The notes below the pieces were generated by a model. That model searched no databases. It was not told the DNA's origin and saw nothing but the letters and a program-made list of their open reading frames with translations. From Stercorarius parasiticus (Eukaryota; Chordata; Aves; Charadriiformes; Stercorariidae): a DNA stretch of 64,000 bases. Below, one piece after another: positions 23,001 through 33,600 of this stretch. The stretch lies in NCBI GenBank assembly GCA_013396915.1, contig VWZL01004592.1:186001-250000 (forward strand). The letters are read 5' to 3'. Numbering within the stretch: position 1 is the stretch's first letter; the number at the start of each line of letters is the position of its first letter. The translations under genes were made by a program, and so were the position numbers.

Positions 23001-26000
23001 CCACTTCCTTGTCTGTAGTCAGTGTACCTGGATAGGACACGGGCCAGGGGACAGACGTGCTTCAGACCAAACATGGGGTCCTGTGTTGTCATCCTTGTCA
23101 GGTTGACCCAGTGCTGAAGAAGCTGCAGGACCGCTATCGAGGACCTGAGCCATCTGACATGGTGGAGATGTTTGAGGGAGAGCAATTTTTTGCAGCTTTT
23201 GAACGAGGCATCAGCATCGATATGGGTATGGTAATACTGGGCTCCTTTCTGCTCCTACCTCTTGTGCTTCTCTGCTCCTAGGCATGTCTCTGCTGGGGGC
23301 TGTACTCCTCCGTGGCATTCCTCTCTGTTTCCAGCTTGCCTACGACTCACAGCAGCCAGCCCATGGACATTGAGCTTGTCGTGTTTTCTGGTCACCCAAC
23401 TTTTGTGTCTGCTTTTCCTTATTAAAATGCTGTTTGCAGGCTTTCATTTTCTCTCATGCTCTTTTAGCCTGCAGAGGGCAATAGCCAGATTTGTTTAATT
23501 TATGAGTGATCTGCTTCTGCAGCCAGCTATGCCCTTTTCCTGGCATCTTAGACACCACACTGGAATAGCCATGGTAATCTAATTAATGTTGCCCATTTCT
23601 GAGAGAACACATATAAAGATGTTTTTTTGGAGAAGGTATTTCTGAAATAATCAGAGCAAAGAATTCCCCCTCATGGAGCCATTAGAAGAGAAGGAAAGAG
23701 GGAGCAGGACAAAACTCAAACTAATTTTTTATGCCCCAATTTGTCTGGACCTGTTAAAGCTACAAACTGAGCCATTTTCTGCAAAACCTGAACGTACAGC
23801 TCAGTTTCGTTGGTGTAAATTAAGCGCAGCTCTATGAAGAATAATAAAGTGCACTGGTCTTTCAGTGGAGTTCATGAGGCCAGAGTCTGTCCCTCTGTCC
23901 TGATTTAGGCTGGCTCTAACTTAATTTCTAGATAATTACGTACATGAATGTTGCACCTGATTATATTTTTTTCCCTTTAGCTCTATTCCTATTTCTGCAC
24001 TCACTGCAGAAATGGTGAAGAGATAGGTGACCTATTTTTGTGCATTACAGGATGCTATTGCAGCTGATTCTACCCTCGAAGGGGCAGAATGGACCAAGGA
24101 TGGGAGGGAAGTGCCAAGGATGGACTTGACTCCGTGAATGTTTTACCCTTCCTTGCCTTCCATTCTTGAACTTGATCCCCACCTTGTGGCCATTCTCCTT
24201 TTTCACCTGTAGGACCTGCTTTCTCCACAGCCAGCTTTCCGTGTCACCTAGCGAGGAAGGGAGGTTAAAATTCTTTCAGGCATGAGTAGAAGGACTAGAT
24301 AGTAGCATGGAGGCTGCTAGTGGATGATGGGCTGTTGACCAGGCTTGAAAAGCTGCACACTTTTCTGCACGAGTTGAGTGTTTGCTGCTTCTCTGCACAG
24401 ATCGCCCTGACTGCGTGGATGGACGTCTCTCATTTATTTTTTACTCCCACTTGAAGAACATGAAGGAAATCTATGTGACTTCCCCCGTAGACAGGAAAGG
24501 CCAAGCTGTAAAAGGCCAGGTGAGCAACCAGTTACACTGACGTTTTATTTCCTCCTTCATCATCATCATTACTTTTACAATGCTCCTCATGATAATCTCT
24601 GAATGCTGGGCAGGACTCTTTTCTTCCCCTCTTTCCCTTGGCTTTGCATTTTACTGACTAAACCCTGAATAAGCAAGAAGAGTAGTCTGGAAGGATCACT
24701 CATCACTCAGCTCTCTGACTTACATTCCTGCCATTAACTCTTGGGGTGTTGGCAGTGAGTCCAGCCTTTATGGCAGAATCTCAGTGCTCCTCCCTGTTGC
24801 ACTTAACTGGGAGGCCATTTTTATGGACTGAGGATAGGTGAGAAATGCTGTATGCATTCTTTCCCAGACAGAAGAGACATGGTGCAAACAGGCTTGGCCA
24901 CTGTGATTGAATCTGAGCCTCACTGCGTGCTTTCTGTTTGTAAAGGTCTCTTTCTACCGAGGGGCAATCCCTGAGAGCATCCCTGAAGATGCCAGCAGGA
25001 GGAGGAAAGGACCAGACTCCCTCTGGCTCGCTACTCTGCCCATCAAATTGCCTGTGAGTTGTTTTGTCTCCTACAAGAAAATTAATCTGGATGGGGCAAG
25101 AGCACAGCCTTCCTGCTCAGCTAATTTTGTCTTCCTCCATGAGAATGGATGCAATGAATGACTTGCAAGAGGGAGCTGCTCAACTGTGTTATGGTGGAGA
25201 TTTCCCACTCCCCGTGAGCTCTTCTGAAAAGAGAAACATGAATAGCTGGGAGTGGTCTCTACCTCTCCTGCTTGTCTTGCCTGTCAAGCACAGGCTTGTT
25301 GAATGGGTGGTCAGAGAGGGTGGATCCTATGTATGAATGAGGGATGTAGAACAGGAGGAAGCTCACTGTAATTAAGGGAAGTGTCTGTTTTGTTTATAAA
25401 TTTCTTAGTCACGCAGCTCACACAGCAGGAAAAAATAAAGGTCTTGGATGAGGTAGTTAGGATGGATTTGAACACAGGCCTTGAGTATAAGTATTCTGCT
25501 GTGAGCTACTGGCCTTTAAAGGCTAGGCTGTATGTTACAGTGAGAAATGCAACTTTTGCTTATGGAATCAAATTGATTTTTGAGAAGCTTAAAACAATAA
25601 ATACCTTTTTGGATGAATGCTTCCCTTCAGATCATGCACCATGATCTCACATCCCTGTTTGACACATGCAACCTCAAATACAAATCTAGACGAAGTGCTC
25701 TCTTACAGCTGAGGCAAGTATGCTTTGGGGAGATGGTTCATTGAAAAATGATCTATAAAGACAAGGAACAAAAAAACCAGTGTGAGGTATGACTGTGAAC
25801 ACTACGATTTGATAGTTTTCAGAGGCAGTGAGTGTTGCTGGTCATTGCCAGCGTGAGTGCTCTTTGCTTCTGACAGCCTGACACTTCAGCCCCATAATTT
25901 TCCTTCCTCCCCACTAGGAGGAAGGAAACTTCGTTGTGGAGACTGAGTGGCCAGACACTGTCCTCTACAGAAACAATTTGTTCAGCATGTTCTCTCTCTT

Positions 26001-27217
26001 CTCTGTGACACAGCGATTGAAACCCCGCTGGGGTGAGAACCCCGGTCCGCTGAATGGCTTCTCCTTCCCTCCCTTGAACCTGGGCAATGCCGAGACTGGC
26101 TACCTGACACAGGCAAACCTGCTGAGCATTGCCAGGCGTGTGGGAGCTGACTGGCAGACCATCGGCCTGAACCTGGGCTTGACCTATCAGCAGATTGAGC
26201 GCATAGGATACAATAACAGGTAAGATAGGATACAGTGATCAACAGTGATGTATTATATCCATCTGTCTGTCTGTCTATCTGTCTGTCTGTCTCTCTGCCT
26301 GTCTATCTGCAGTGTAATAGTATAAATTAATGCTCGGCTGGTTGAAAGTTTTCCCACTGGAATTGTTTCACTGGATAAGAGATGGGTTAACTAATGGTTC
26401 TTCTCAAAACATTACCTTTTTAATGGAAAAACTGATTATTTTCTCTTGCCATTATAGAACAGAGCTTTATGTTTGAAAAACAAAATTGAGAAATAACAAA
26501 CCTGATGAGCTTTGTAGTTCAGATGAGTCACATTCCTTTTTTGTTCTGTGATCTGGATTCCTGGCCAGACTCCATCCCTGACAATGAGCAGTGGTCTATG
26601 GCATTAATTGTGAATATCATCTTTATTCAGAAAGAGCTTGTGGTATGTCATGGGATATGCAGTCTGACTAAAAAGCCAGAGCAGTAGAAGAGAATGAGAC
26701 TTGTTATGACCAAACTACTGTTCCTGTGAGGAATTTACATTCAAAAGCAGAATGCTTTAATTTGGTATTTCCGTTAGGAAAACAATTTCTAGAGAGATTT
26801 TAGTGCAAGAACTGTAACTCCTGTATTATGGGTAGGCAAAAGGCAGGCCCACTGAGTGCTTTGTGTGTCTGGGTGGCTTCTCCGGGGCTCCAGTCATGGG
26901 CTAGGACTCAGGTAATGCCTGCTTGGGTTGCCAGTCAGGAGAGTGTGTTGGTTACTTCTGTGCTTCTCCTTTTCTTCAGAGAGGACCTTGATAAGCAGAT
27001 CCTGGACATGCTTTTCTCATGGGCTCAGCAAAACTTGGAGGATCCTGACTGTGTGAGCAAGTTGATTACAGCCATGAAAGAGAGTGGCCGCCAGGACATC
27101 GCTGATGAGGTCAAAACCATCGTTGAGCTGGGACGGCAGAAATACAGGGAGTCTATCCGCCGAGTGGGCTTGGAGCAGGAGAGCAGCACTGAGGACTCTG
27201 CAATAGCTATGATGTAG
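10807..27217 (+). CDS. PIDD1: p53-induced death domain protein 1 (gene, fifteen coding exons)
   Basis: PIDD1 is a scaffold. Its death domain binds RAIDD to activate caspase-2 (the PIDDosome), and its other processed form engages RIP1 and NEMO for NF-kB signalling. Coding exons: 10807-11071, 12776-13189, 13912-14115, 14983-15037, 15242-15443, 16485-16613, 19127-19306, 19919-20066, 21113-21248, 21480-21630, 23102-23225, 24401-24519, 24946-25053, 26014-26219 and 26980-27217. They total 2679 bases, 892 residues plus TAG, close to the 910 of human PIDD1. All phases agree and no frameshift is present. Domains: leucine-rich repeats (about 104-290), two ZU5 domains (about 313-450 and 450-580), UPA region (about 580-745) and death domain (about 771-862). 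Both self-cleavage motifs are present: HFS with Ser435 and HFS with Ser577 (human Ser446 and Ser588). The ATG at 10807 gives an N-terminus slightly shorter than human; the frame is open upstream to the acceptor, so an extension is possible. The head-to-head position with RPLP2 matches human. Confidence 0.96.
11072..12775 (+). other. PIDD1: PIDD1 intron after coding exon 1; nothing recognised
   Basis: About 1.7 kb of ordinary intron between GTAAAT and the CACACCCAG acceptor. I see no repeat tail, RNA gene or exon-like frame with a known motif. Confidence 0.6.
12776..13189 (+). CDS. PIDD1: PIDD1 coding exon 2 (leucine-rich repeats)
   Basis: Residues 89-226, the largest coding exon, with five leucine-rich repeats such as [15 protein letters not shown] and [15 protein letters not shown]. 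The acceptor is CACACCCAG and the donor GTAAGT. In the family the repeats keep full-length PIDD1 restrained and mediate partner contacts. Confidence 0.93.
13795..13813. repeat. TG dinucleotide microsatellite
   Basis: Nine to ten perfect TG units in PIDD1 intron 2, about 100 bases upstream of the exon 3 acceptor. Confidence 0.9.
13912..14115 (+). CDS. PIDD1: PIDD1 coding exon 3 (last leucine-rich repeats)
   Basis: Residues 227-294. Contains [15 protein letters not shown] and [15 protein letters not shown], then the repeat cap [11 protein letters not shown] that is shared with human PIDD1. The acceptor is CTAACCTGCAG and the donor GTAATT. Confidence 0.92.
14983..15037 (+). CDS. PIDD1: PIDD1 coding exon 4 (linker)
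   Basis: A 55-base exon (residues 295-312) encoding [18 protein letters not shown], the linker between the repeats and the first ZU5 domain. The acceptor is TTGTTGCTGCAG and the donor GTAAGC. The phase joins cleanly on both sides. Confidence 0.88.
15242..15443 (+). CDS. PIDD1: PIDD1 coding exon 5 (first ZU5 domain)
   Basis: Residues 313-380. Begins [16 protein letters not shown] and contains the [12 protein letters not shown] strand typical of ZU5, ending [13 protein letters not shown] as in human. It ends in phase 0. Confidence 0.92.
15602..15968 (-). mobile_element. CR1 LINE 3' fragment
   Basis: The minus strand ends in the CR1 tail (TTGGAAGGGACC and ATCATCTAG motifs followed by ATTCT-type terminal repeats, seen here in reverse). 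About 370 bases, 5' truncated, in PIDD1 intron 5. It is the same subfamily as the copy that ends at 19107 but inverted to it. Confidence 0.92.
16485..16613 (+). CDS. PIDD1: PIDD1 coding exon 6 (ZU5, frame-neutral)
   Basis: Residues 381-423. Exactly 43 codons with phase 0 on both sides, so skipping would keep the frame. Contains [16 protein letters not shown], matching human REVVVRT. Inverted CR1 copies lie on either side. Confidence 0.9.
16905..19107 (+). mobile_element. Long CR1 LINE remnant with endonuclease and reverse transcriptase pieces
   Basis: About 2.2 kb in PIDD1 intron 6, same strand as PIDD1. Broken frames show the end of the endonuclease ([13 protein letters not shown] and CSDHAMVEI), then reverse transcriptase ([33 protein letters not shown]), then the CR1 3' UTR and tail. 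Stops, frame changes and the loss of the active-site segment next to a single N at 18106 show that it is dead. It ends about 20 bases before the acceptor of PIDD1 exon 7. Confidence 0.93.
19127..19306 (+). CDS. PIDD1: PIDD1 coding exon 7 (first HFS cleavage motif)
   Basis: Residues 424-483. Contains [12 protein letters not shown]; cleavage before Ser435 (human Ser446) gives the PIDD-C fragment linked to NF-kB signalling. The second ZU5 domain begins in this exon ([20 protein letters not shown]). The acceptor tract abuts a CR1 tail. Confidence 0.93.
19664..19664. other. Single-N gap after an 11-G run
   Basis: One N follows a homopolymer of G at 19653-19663 in PIDD1 intron 7. It is likely a collapsed G-rich stretch of unknown length. 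Confidence 0.85.
19919..20066 (+). CDS. PIDD1: PIDD1 coding exon 8 (second ZU5 domain)
   Basis: Residues 484-532. Contains [10 protein letters not shown] and [11 protein letters not shown], close to human SPLLCLSQ and VQLPLPSGITG. The acceptor is TCCACGTCCAG and the donor GTCAGT. Confidence 0.92.
21113..21248 (+). CDS. PIDD1: PIDD1 coding exon 9 (second HFS cleavage motif)
   Basis: Residues 533-577. Ends [11 protein letters not shown] plus two bases of the next Trp codon. Cleavage before Ser577 (human Ser588) releases the PIDD-CC fragment that nucleates the PIDDosome. The intron falls inside the codon just after the catalytic Ser. Confidence 0.93.
21480..21630 (+). CDS. PIDD1: PIDD1 coding exon 10 (UPA region)
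   Basis: Residues 578-628. Encodes [17 protein letters not shown] to [13 protein letters not shown], colinear with human. The donor AAG|GTCTGA is poor; retention of the intron would give Lys-Val-stop at once. Confidence 0.92.
21631..23101 (+). other. PIDD1: PIDD1 intron 10; nothing recognised
   Basis: About 1.5 kb between the weak GTCTGA donor and the TCCTTGTCAG acceptor. No CR1 tail, RNA gene or coding frame seen. Confidence 0.6.
23102..23225 (+). CDS. PIDD1: PIDD1 coding exon 11 (UPA region)
   Basis: Residues 629-669. Contains [19 protein letters not shown] and [11 protein letters not shown], one of the most conserved segments of PIDD1. The acceptor is TCCTTGTCAG and the donor GTATGG. Confidence 0.93.
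24401..24519 (+). CDS. PIDD1: PIDD1 coding exon 12 (UPA region)
   Basis: Residues 670-709. Encodes [19 protein letters not shown] then [20 protein letters not shown], matching human. The acceptor is CTCTGCACAG and the donor GTGAGC. Confidence 0.93.
24946..25053 (+). CDS. PIDD1: PIDD1 coding exon 13 (end of UPA region)
   Basis: Residues 710-745, 36 codons with phase 0 at both ends. Encodes [15 protein letters not shown] to [11 protein letters not shown]. The donor is GTGAGT. Confidence 0.92.
26014..26219 (+). CDS. PIDD1: PIDD1 coding exon 14 (start of death domain)
   Basis: Residues 746-813. After a short linker, [20 protein letters not shown] opens the death domain, as in human. I chose the acceptor at 26012-26013 because it gives the human-like junction LP|RLK. 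A second strong acceptor 96 bases upstream (exon start 25918) would add 32 in-frame residues. Confidence 0.9.
26261..26310. repeat. CTGT/CTAT tetranucleotide microsatellite
   Basis: About 50 bases of imperfect CTGT, CTAT and CTCT repeats in PIDD1 intron 14, starting 41 bases after the exon 14 donor. Confidence 0.9.
26980..27217 (+). CDS. PIDD1: PIDD1 coding exon 15 (death domain and stop)
   Basis: Residues 814-892, then TAG at 27215. Encodes [18 protein letters not shown] through [17 protein letters not shown], the second half of the death domain that contacts RAIDD. The C-terminal tail is shorter and different from the Pro-rich human tail. Confidence 0.93.
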
Positions 27218-29030
27218 CACCTAGCACAAAGAACTGGCTTTTGTTTGGGGTCCCTCTGCGTACCTGGAGTGACAATGTCTTCGGGCAGCTCCCACCTCAA
27301 GGGCCAGAGTCTTCCTGAGGAGCTGGACATTGATTTACTTGCGAGCAGACTACTGAGCTCTCTTGGGTTTATGCTTACTTCTGCCAATCCCAGGCAGTTT
27401 AGGGTGCATGATTAAGCCTTTTCTGTACTTCCACTTCTTGACTTTGAGCTCTAGATTTCAGAAACATGGAGAAATTCAGAGACTGAAGTGTCTGTCAGTT
27501 GAGTAGTGGCTGAAGTAGCCTTTAATGAATTAATACTCATGTTACGTATATTTATTTATAACTTATTCCCGAAACTGTGTTCTGCTGGAAACATTGGGTG
27601 TGAGCATTTGGGTCTGTTTGTGCTCCAGTGCTTGATGGGAAAGTGGAAGTGCAGCCGTGTTATGAATGCCCGTGGTGTGTTTGGGACTGTTCAGCTATTT
27701 ATGTTAATGATGTGTTTTGCTCACATGAAAACGTGAACTGTATTCCACATGAAAATATTTTCTGTTTTCTGCCAAATCTCTTCCAGTTCCCTCAAGCCCA
27801 AAACAAAACCTAAGTATTTGTGGGGAAAAGAAAAGCAACTAATTTCTAGTAAAATTGCTCTTATTTTTTGCTTTTGCTCCAGAAGTTATTTTGGAACAAA
27901 TAACATTTCACATTATGCCTAGGCTGCTACACCTGCCAGGCTTTTTAGATGAGACCTACATGCTGCCAGTCTTCGACAGATTTCCAGTTTTATTTTACAA
28001 ATATGTAAAAATCCATAACCCTGCTGGTCTGGGAGAGACTCTAATTTAAGTGAAAGTAAAATTTTCCTTGCAGTTTCAAAGGGATATTCCTCACATCCTC
28101 CCAGTGAAGTATGCCTGTATGGTAGTGCAGGTGTGACCCCTCATGAAGTTTGGTGAAAAGCATGACTTAAATTTGCATTTTAAAAACTGGTCTGACCAGC
28201 TGTGAAATGGGCACTGTTGTGCATTGGCATGAACTGTGCTGAGCTAACCTCCCAGTTTTGCAGTCTGAACATCTTTTATAAGACTGGAAGTGTTTACTGC
28301 TTTTTAACTGCTCAGTCTCTGACTTCTGAGGTGCCCTTCTCTTCCTGTTCCCCATCTTAACTAATGACCCACTAATGACAGTGGGAGATTTCATGCAAGC
28401 TTTTTGAAAGACTACTGTCATCTGTGTAAATTCAGCTCTTTCAAGAGAGCTTTGGATTCAGCATATCCCACCCTCTGAGCAATATTTAAAGGGCTGTTCT
28501 CAGTCTGAAAAATAGAAGTCTGTATAAAAATGCCAGGTTGCAACACCCAAAGTCAACCTGGAGCTGCAGGTCTGAGAAATCCTGGTGTTTTCTTCCCCCT
28601 GAGGAGAGTGATCGATCGTTTCCCTGATGCTGTGTTCCACACCTGCCATCAGTACTATTGAAAGAGAGGCATAAAATCGTTCTGCCTTTTATTTTTTTTT
28701 TTGAGGCCATTCTAACATCTCAGGCCACAGAGTGATAAGTATCCAGTCCATCCAGAGCACTGGACAAAGACTTGCAGACTTGAATTGTTGCCTTGGGCCT
28801 AGAGCCTTCCTCAGATCTGATTTCTTCGGCCATGCTGCCCCTCCAGTCTCATGTTGGGCTCAGGTCAGCAGTTCTCTTTTGAATGTATGTTTTCTCTGGT
28901 AGTCTGTGTCATATGTTTTTGTCTGTAATTTTGATGTATACCGACGAGGTATTTGTTCTTTTCTCCAGTTTTGGAGAGATGCATTTGGGCATATTGCTCT
29001 CACTGGAAATAAAATAAGCACTTAACTGTT
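27218..29030 (+). other. PIDD1: PIDD1 3' UTR (inferred)
   Basis: No AATAAA is found between the stop codon and 29008, so the 3' UTR is probably about 1.8 kb. No open frame with family resemblance lies inside it. It may be shorter if a variant signal is used. Confidence 0.5.
29008..29013 (+). terminator. PIDD1: PIDD1 poly(A) signal (AATAAA)
   Basis: First AATAAA downstream of the PIDD1 stop codon, followed within 30 bases by a GT-containing stretch. It is the most likely cleavage signal for the long 3' UTR. Confidence 0.55.
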
Positions 29031-30480
29031 TCACAGCATGGTCTGCTAATCCATGAACGCCTCAAGTTGTTAGAGCCATGTCCCCTAAACCTGCTGGCAG
29101 AAAGACACAGGTGAGCTTGTCTGTGCTGCACAGAAATGGGTGAAGAGCTCTTGTTTGGGTATTTCTGGCTGCAAAGCACAAGACAGTTAATGGCATCCCT
29201 GTAGCTTCGCTTTGCTGCAGTGGGGGTAAGCCGGGAAACACAACATTTGGGGCATGGGTTTGACTAGCTGAGCATATGACTAGGGCTCAGGTGGAGCAGG
29301 CCTAGGGACCAACAAGGCTAGTCTAGAGGGGACAGTGCATAGGCTTAGCTTGGCCTCCAATGAAGGTGCGGGAGGCTTTTGGCTAGGCAAAGCTAGGCTA
29401 AGGAAGTCTACAGGTAGCATAGCATCCACAGCTACAATGGGATGAAGCTAGATGGCATTTAGCTTTCCACTTGTGGTGGCCAGGCAACAGCTGAGTTACG
29501 CAATGCCAAAATAAGGGTTGCGTAGGTTGAACTCTAAGGAGGGTTCATCCAGGCTTCAGCAGAACTACAACTCTTCTAGGTAACAGATAGATCGAGCTAG
29601 AAGAGAGGGAGGTGAATGCCAAGTGTTTACATTACTGTACATATGGGCTACAACCAGGCCAGGCGACAGGAGATAGCAAACCCTAGACTGCATCATCAGT
29701 AGAAAAACTCATCAGGATTTGGGTCGATAACCTACGGAAGGTTAAGTAACCACCCCAGACAATTATTGTTGTCTCCAGTTTTTCACTGCCGAGTGGCAGT
29801 CCCTGGGCTGGGCTGCCTCACTGGCATCTGGTTTTCTCCTTGCAGTGACACTGAAGCAAGCACCCAGCTGAGGATACGGAGGTGCTGGCGGGAAATCAGA
29901 GCAACGGTCCAACCGCTCTTTCCTTCAGCTGACTTGGCAGCAAATATTTGAGTTGGATGAGAGTCAACGGAAAGCATGTTATTTTCAGGTGTGTTACCTT
30001 TATCAACAATCTCTCTAAGACACAAAATTCCTTCATAAGCCTGTAGTTGCTATGGCCAGGAAACACTGATCACAGTTGCAGTAGATGGTTGAAGCAGAAA
30101 AAAAACTCCCAATGTGGCATTTATCTTTTGAATCAAAAGATTGCTTTTCTTTCTGGCTCCTTTAATTAAGTCATCACATACTGGGCTAGTCTCTTGCCCT
30201 TTCCAGCTCTCTGGCTTTTTCTGGTGCCTATTAGGCATGTTACAGTGTCCTACTGATGATCTAGCAGACTTTGTGGTTTTTACTGTGCGTGATCCGGATG
30301 TGTCCAAAATTCCCCCAAATATATTTCAACCAGGAAAAGCCTCCTTAAAAAAAAAAATTTAAAAATAAAGGGAGAAATTGTTCAGGAGTGAAAACATTTT
30401 TTCTTCTCCTTTTTTGACTGTAACCTCTATATCTCTTTAAGTCTCATAATTAAAGCCTTTTTTGCTTCATAAATTTGCAG
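29031..30480. other. Intergenic, with a CTAG-rich block
   Basis: Downstream of PIDD1. From about 29262 to 29610 the tetramer CTAG and its neighbours (GCTAGG, CTAGA) recur about ten times, which is dense for vertebrate DNA. No consistent period is seen, so I do not call a satellite. No gene found. Confidence 0.45.
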
Positions 30481-30600
30481 ATCGCCAGCAGAATGACCAA
30501 GTGGCCCTGGGAGGTGAACAGTGTGTTTCCCACATACCACCCTCCATTTCCAGGTTTTGCTAATCACAACAGTCCTCTAGCTGCCAGGAGACAGATTCAG
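30481..30600 (+). other. Exon-like segment of unknown identity
   Basis: A 120-base segment, open for 40 codons (begins IASRMTKWPWEVNSVFP), flanked by an acceptor (CATAAATTTGCAG) and a good donor (GTAAGA). It matches no protein I know and lies between PIDD1 and SLC25A22, where no coding gene is known in human. It could be an exon of a long noncoding RNA or chance. Confidence 0.2.
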
Positions 30601-33600
30601 GTAAGATGCTTCCAGCCCCTGGAAAGATTAATGAAAAAAATTGCTGAGACATTAAAGCCCTGGCAAAGCTCAAATCCATTTATTAATTCTATAAAAAACA
30701 CAAGGCAAAGCCTGACTATATCCTGCATGGGGTTAAACTGTTCACATGATCCCGACAGTAAAATGCTGTATAACTCCCAGTAAAAGACCTGAAGGAAATA
30801 TGAAGGTGGGAGGGAGCCCACAGGGGCTGTGTTCGGTTTCTCTGTTTACTGTGGCCAGACAGCAATACTGTAAAATTCAGCACATCCATAGGATTGCTCT
30901 GATAAGGGAAAGGAGATACCTGTGGTGCGTTGAGGACTGAATGGTTCAGCCATGAACCTACACAGCTTGATACAAAACTGAGGGAGCATTAGAAGATACC
31001 CTGCCAACTGGTAAGATTTCCTGCTGTTTGGTACAGTGTCCGTACTTGACAGTGTCATGCTGCTGTTGCTTTTAAAAGGGAAAGGAAATCTGATGGTCCT
31101 TAAATTCACTGTTTTCCCCCAAAAGGAGGATCACAGCCTTTTTTCAGTCTTTAAAGCCAAGAGTAGCTTTCACTGGGAAAGGTGTGGGGCTAGTTTTCAG
31201 ACACTGGTGCATCAGAGCCCCAGCCCAGGGTTGCCTCAAAGTGAACCCACCATGCTTGTCAGTTTATGTTGTATGTATGAAGAAAACAGCCTTTGCTACA
31301 ATTAAGCATGTGTCTGTTTCCCGAACTCTGCAGAAATAAACTGTATGTTCTTAAAGCACTCTTTTTCTGTACATCTGTGTGGCTTGAAAATCCACGGGGA
31401 GAGTTTGATTCTTGTTCCAGTTCTCAGCTACCTTGAAGGAACTCAGTGACTGGGAAATGTAGAAAATGGGTAGACACCATCACAATGGAAAATTTAGCCT
31501 CTACCCTTCCTGCCTCGCAGTAGATCTGTAGGTTGAACCCATGCAGAAGGTTGCTTTGGGAGGCTGGGACTAAGATCCTTCTGCTTGGTTTGCTCATTGA
31601 ACACCAGTGTAGTTCTTGTCTTTTCCAGACAGGAGATAATGGAACTGGAAAATGTGCAAGGGGCAGGAAGGATGCTCAGAGATGAGTACTACAGAGTATT
31701 TTTAATTCTTTTTACAACAGACTATTACATCTCCTGGGAAAGGATGAAGACTGTGAATAGATGGTTGCCATCCACTGTTTCTCAACTAGGTGGCACCAAA
31801 TGAAATAATCCAAGATCACCTGCAAATAAGCAAAAGAAGGTACTTTTTTCCCCACTGTGCATCGTTCTAACACTGAGTCATTGCTGTGAGATGTTTGAGG
31901 CCAAAATATAAAAGTTGTGTTCAGAAAGTACTTGGTTAAATTGTTGGGAAAAAGATCCTCTAAAAAGTAAACGAATACAGAAAGCTGAATGCATTCACAC
32001 ATGGAAAGAGTGAGAGACTGGGGCTGCCTCTCTTAGGCAGGAGATGAATAAAACAGCAGCAACAGCGTATGTGGAGAAACAAAGCAGTCAGAGGAGGCAG
32101 ATCAGACATCTCTACTTGCTTTCTCTAGAAAGGCAAGATGGTTGCAAGTCTTGTGTCTGCTGAAGCTGAAGCTGCCCTGTGGATAAGGGGAGACCACGCT
32201 TACATGCGTTGGAGGCAGCTGTTGCCTGGACCCCTCCTTGGAGCCATGTGGCCGAGCTTTGCTCCTGGATTGAGAATTTAAATGGTGACCTATAACAAAC
32301 CAGGCAGCACTGCCCAAAGGGAGAGACGGGATTTCTACCCTGGACATGTTAAACTTGAAAACATCTGCTCTGCCTTGTTTTCACTGCGTTTCAGCAGAGA
32401 GCTGCGGCTGGTGGTATCTCTCCAGGCATCTCTTGGCTGGGCTGACAAAGTCCCGTGCACTGGGTCACTGCTCCCGTGCGCTGGGTCACCAGGTGGAGCC
32501 ACATATTGGGGCAGGCCCTGTGTGGCCATCAGATGCTGGGTTGCAGGAGGCCACCAGGGAATATAGGTCAGTCACAGGGGACACCAGACAGAGTCACATG
32601 TCACAGAGAAGTTGGGCAGGTCTTATTTAGCTAATGGGAGGTGAGAGCTTGAGGGATGCTGTCTGCAGACATTTAGTGAGTGACCTGGGAAAACATTAAG
32701 CTAACATTCTTCATCTTTTAGTTGCTCAAGCTGCTGTAAGTTTCCAGGCTTTCACCACCCTGTCAGCCCTCTGCTTGAATCAGCAAGGGTAAACCTTGGT
32801 ATTTCTAATAAAAACACCAATAGCTTGAGAAATTTTCAAGTTTTCTTCCTTCCTAATGCAGAAAACCTTTTTTCCTGATAAAAAAAGGCACCAGGGTGCT
32901 GCAGGTCCACCTGTGGGGTGGCTCCAAGGCAGCACCAAGAGGTCAAAGCTTTGGGTGTGAACAAGAGGTGGCAATGCACAGTGATCTAAATAACTCCAGA
33001 TATGTCCCAGCCATGCCGTCTCTGCCAGATCTCTGCCACAGGCCAGACCTGGTCTTCTAGAGGTGTTTAGCATCACCAGGTTTAGAAACAGCAAATCTGT
33101 GTGTCCAGGAGTGGGGCTCATGCAGGGGGTGGCTGCAGCCCCTAAGGAGACACCCATCTCTCCACACCCTGTGAAGAAGGGACCTGGCTGATGGGTGGTT
33201 AGGCTTCTAATTACGCTTTGTTGGTGTGATGAAGAAAAGCTTTAGATTACAGTGAGAAGCAGGACAGGAGAGCTGGCTGAGGGAGGTGGTGACAGGATAG
33301 CTGGGGGAGGATATGAGCTTAGGTATGAATCTTCACCTTGCTGCTTCTTCAGCCTAGTCCTCGGAGGATTTCACTCCCTCTGGAAGCAGCAATGGCTCGG
33401 GACAAATGTTTTCAGTTTTCTTCCCTCCAGGTTGGAGAAAAAGAAAATCCTTGTGATTCTTAACTTCTCCCCAAGGCCAGAGCTGAGAACAAGCACAGGT
33501 TGTGATGCTGATTGTAGCTGCTCCCTCCCAAGACTGCAGGTTACTTGGCTTCTGGGGCCTGGCACATCCTTCGTGTGCTGCAGGAGCATCAGGCTGAGTG

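Larger units (their letters stand above)
23226..25917 (+). other. PIDD1: PIDD1 introns 11-13; no extra gene
   Basis: Apart from the two exons listed at 24401 and 24946, this stretch has no recognisable gene, RNA or repeat. A run of 87 codons at 25381-25644 is open but lacks splice-site support and known motifs. Confidence 0.5.

Noticed and set aside
25381..25644. 87-codon frame in PIDD1 intron 13
   Set aside because: Similar to nothing known, and including it would not fit the human exon junction LP|RLK.
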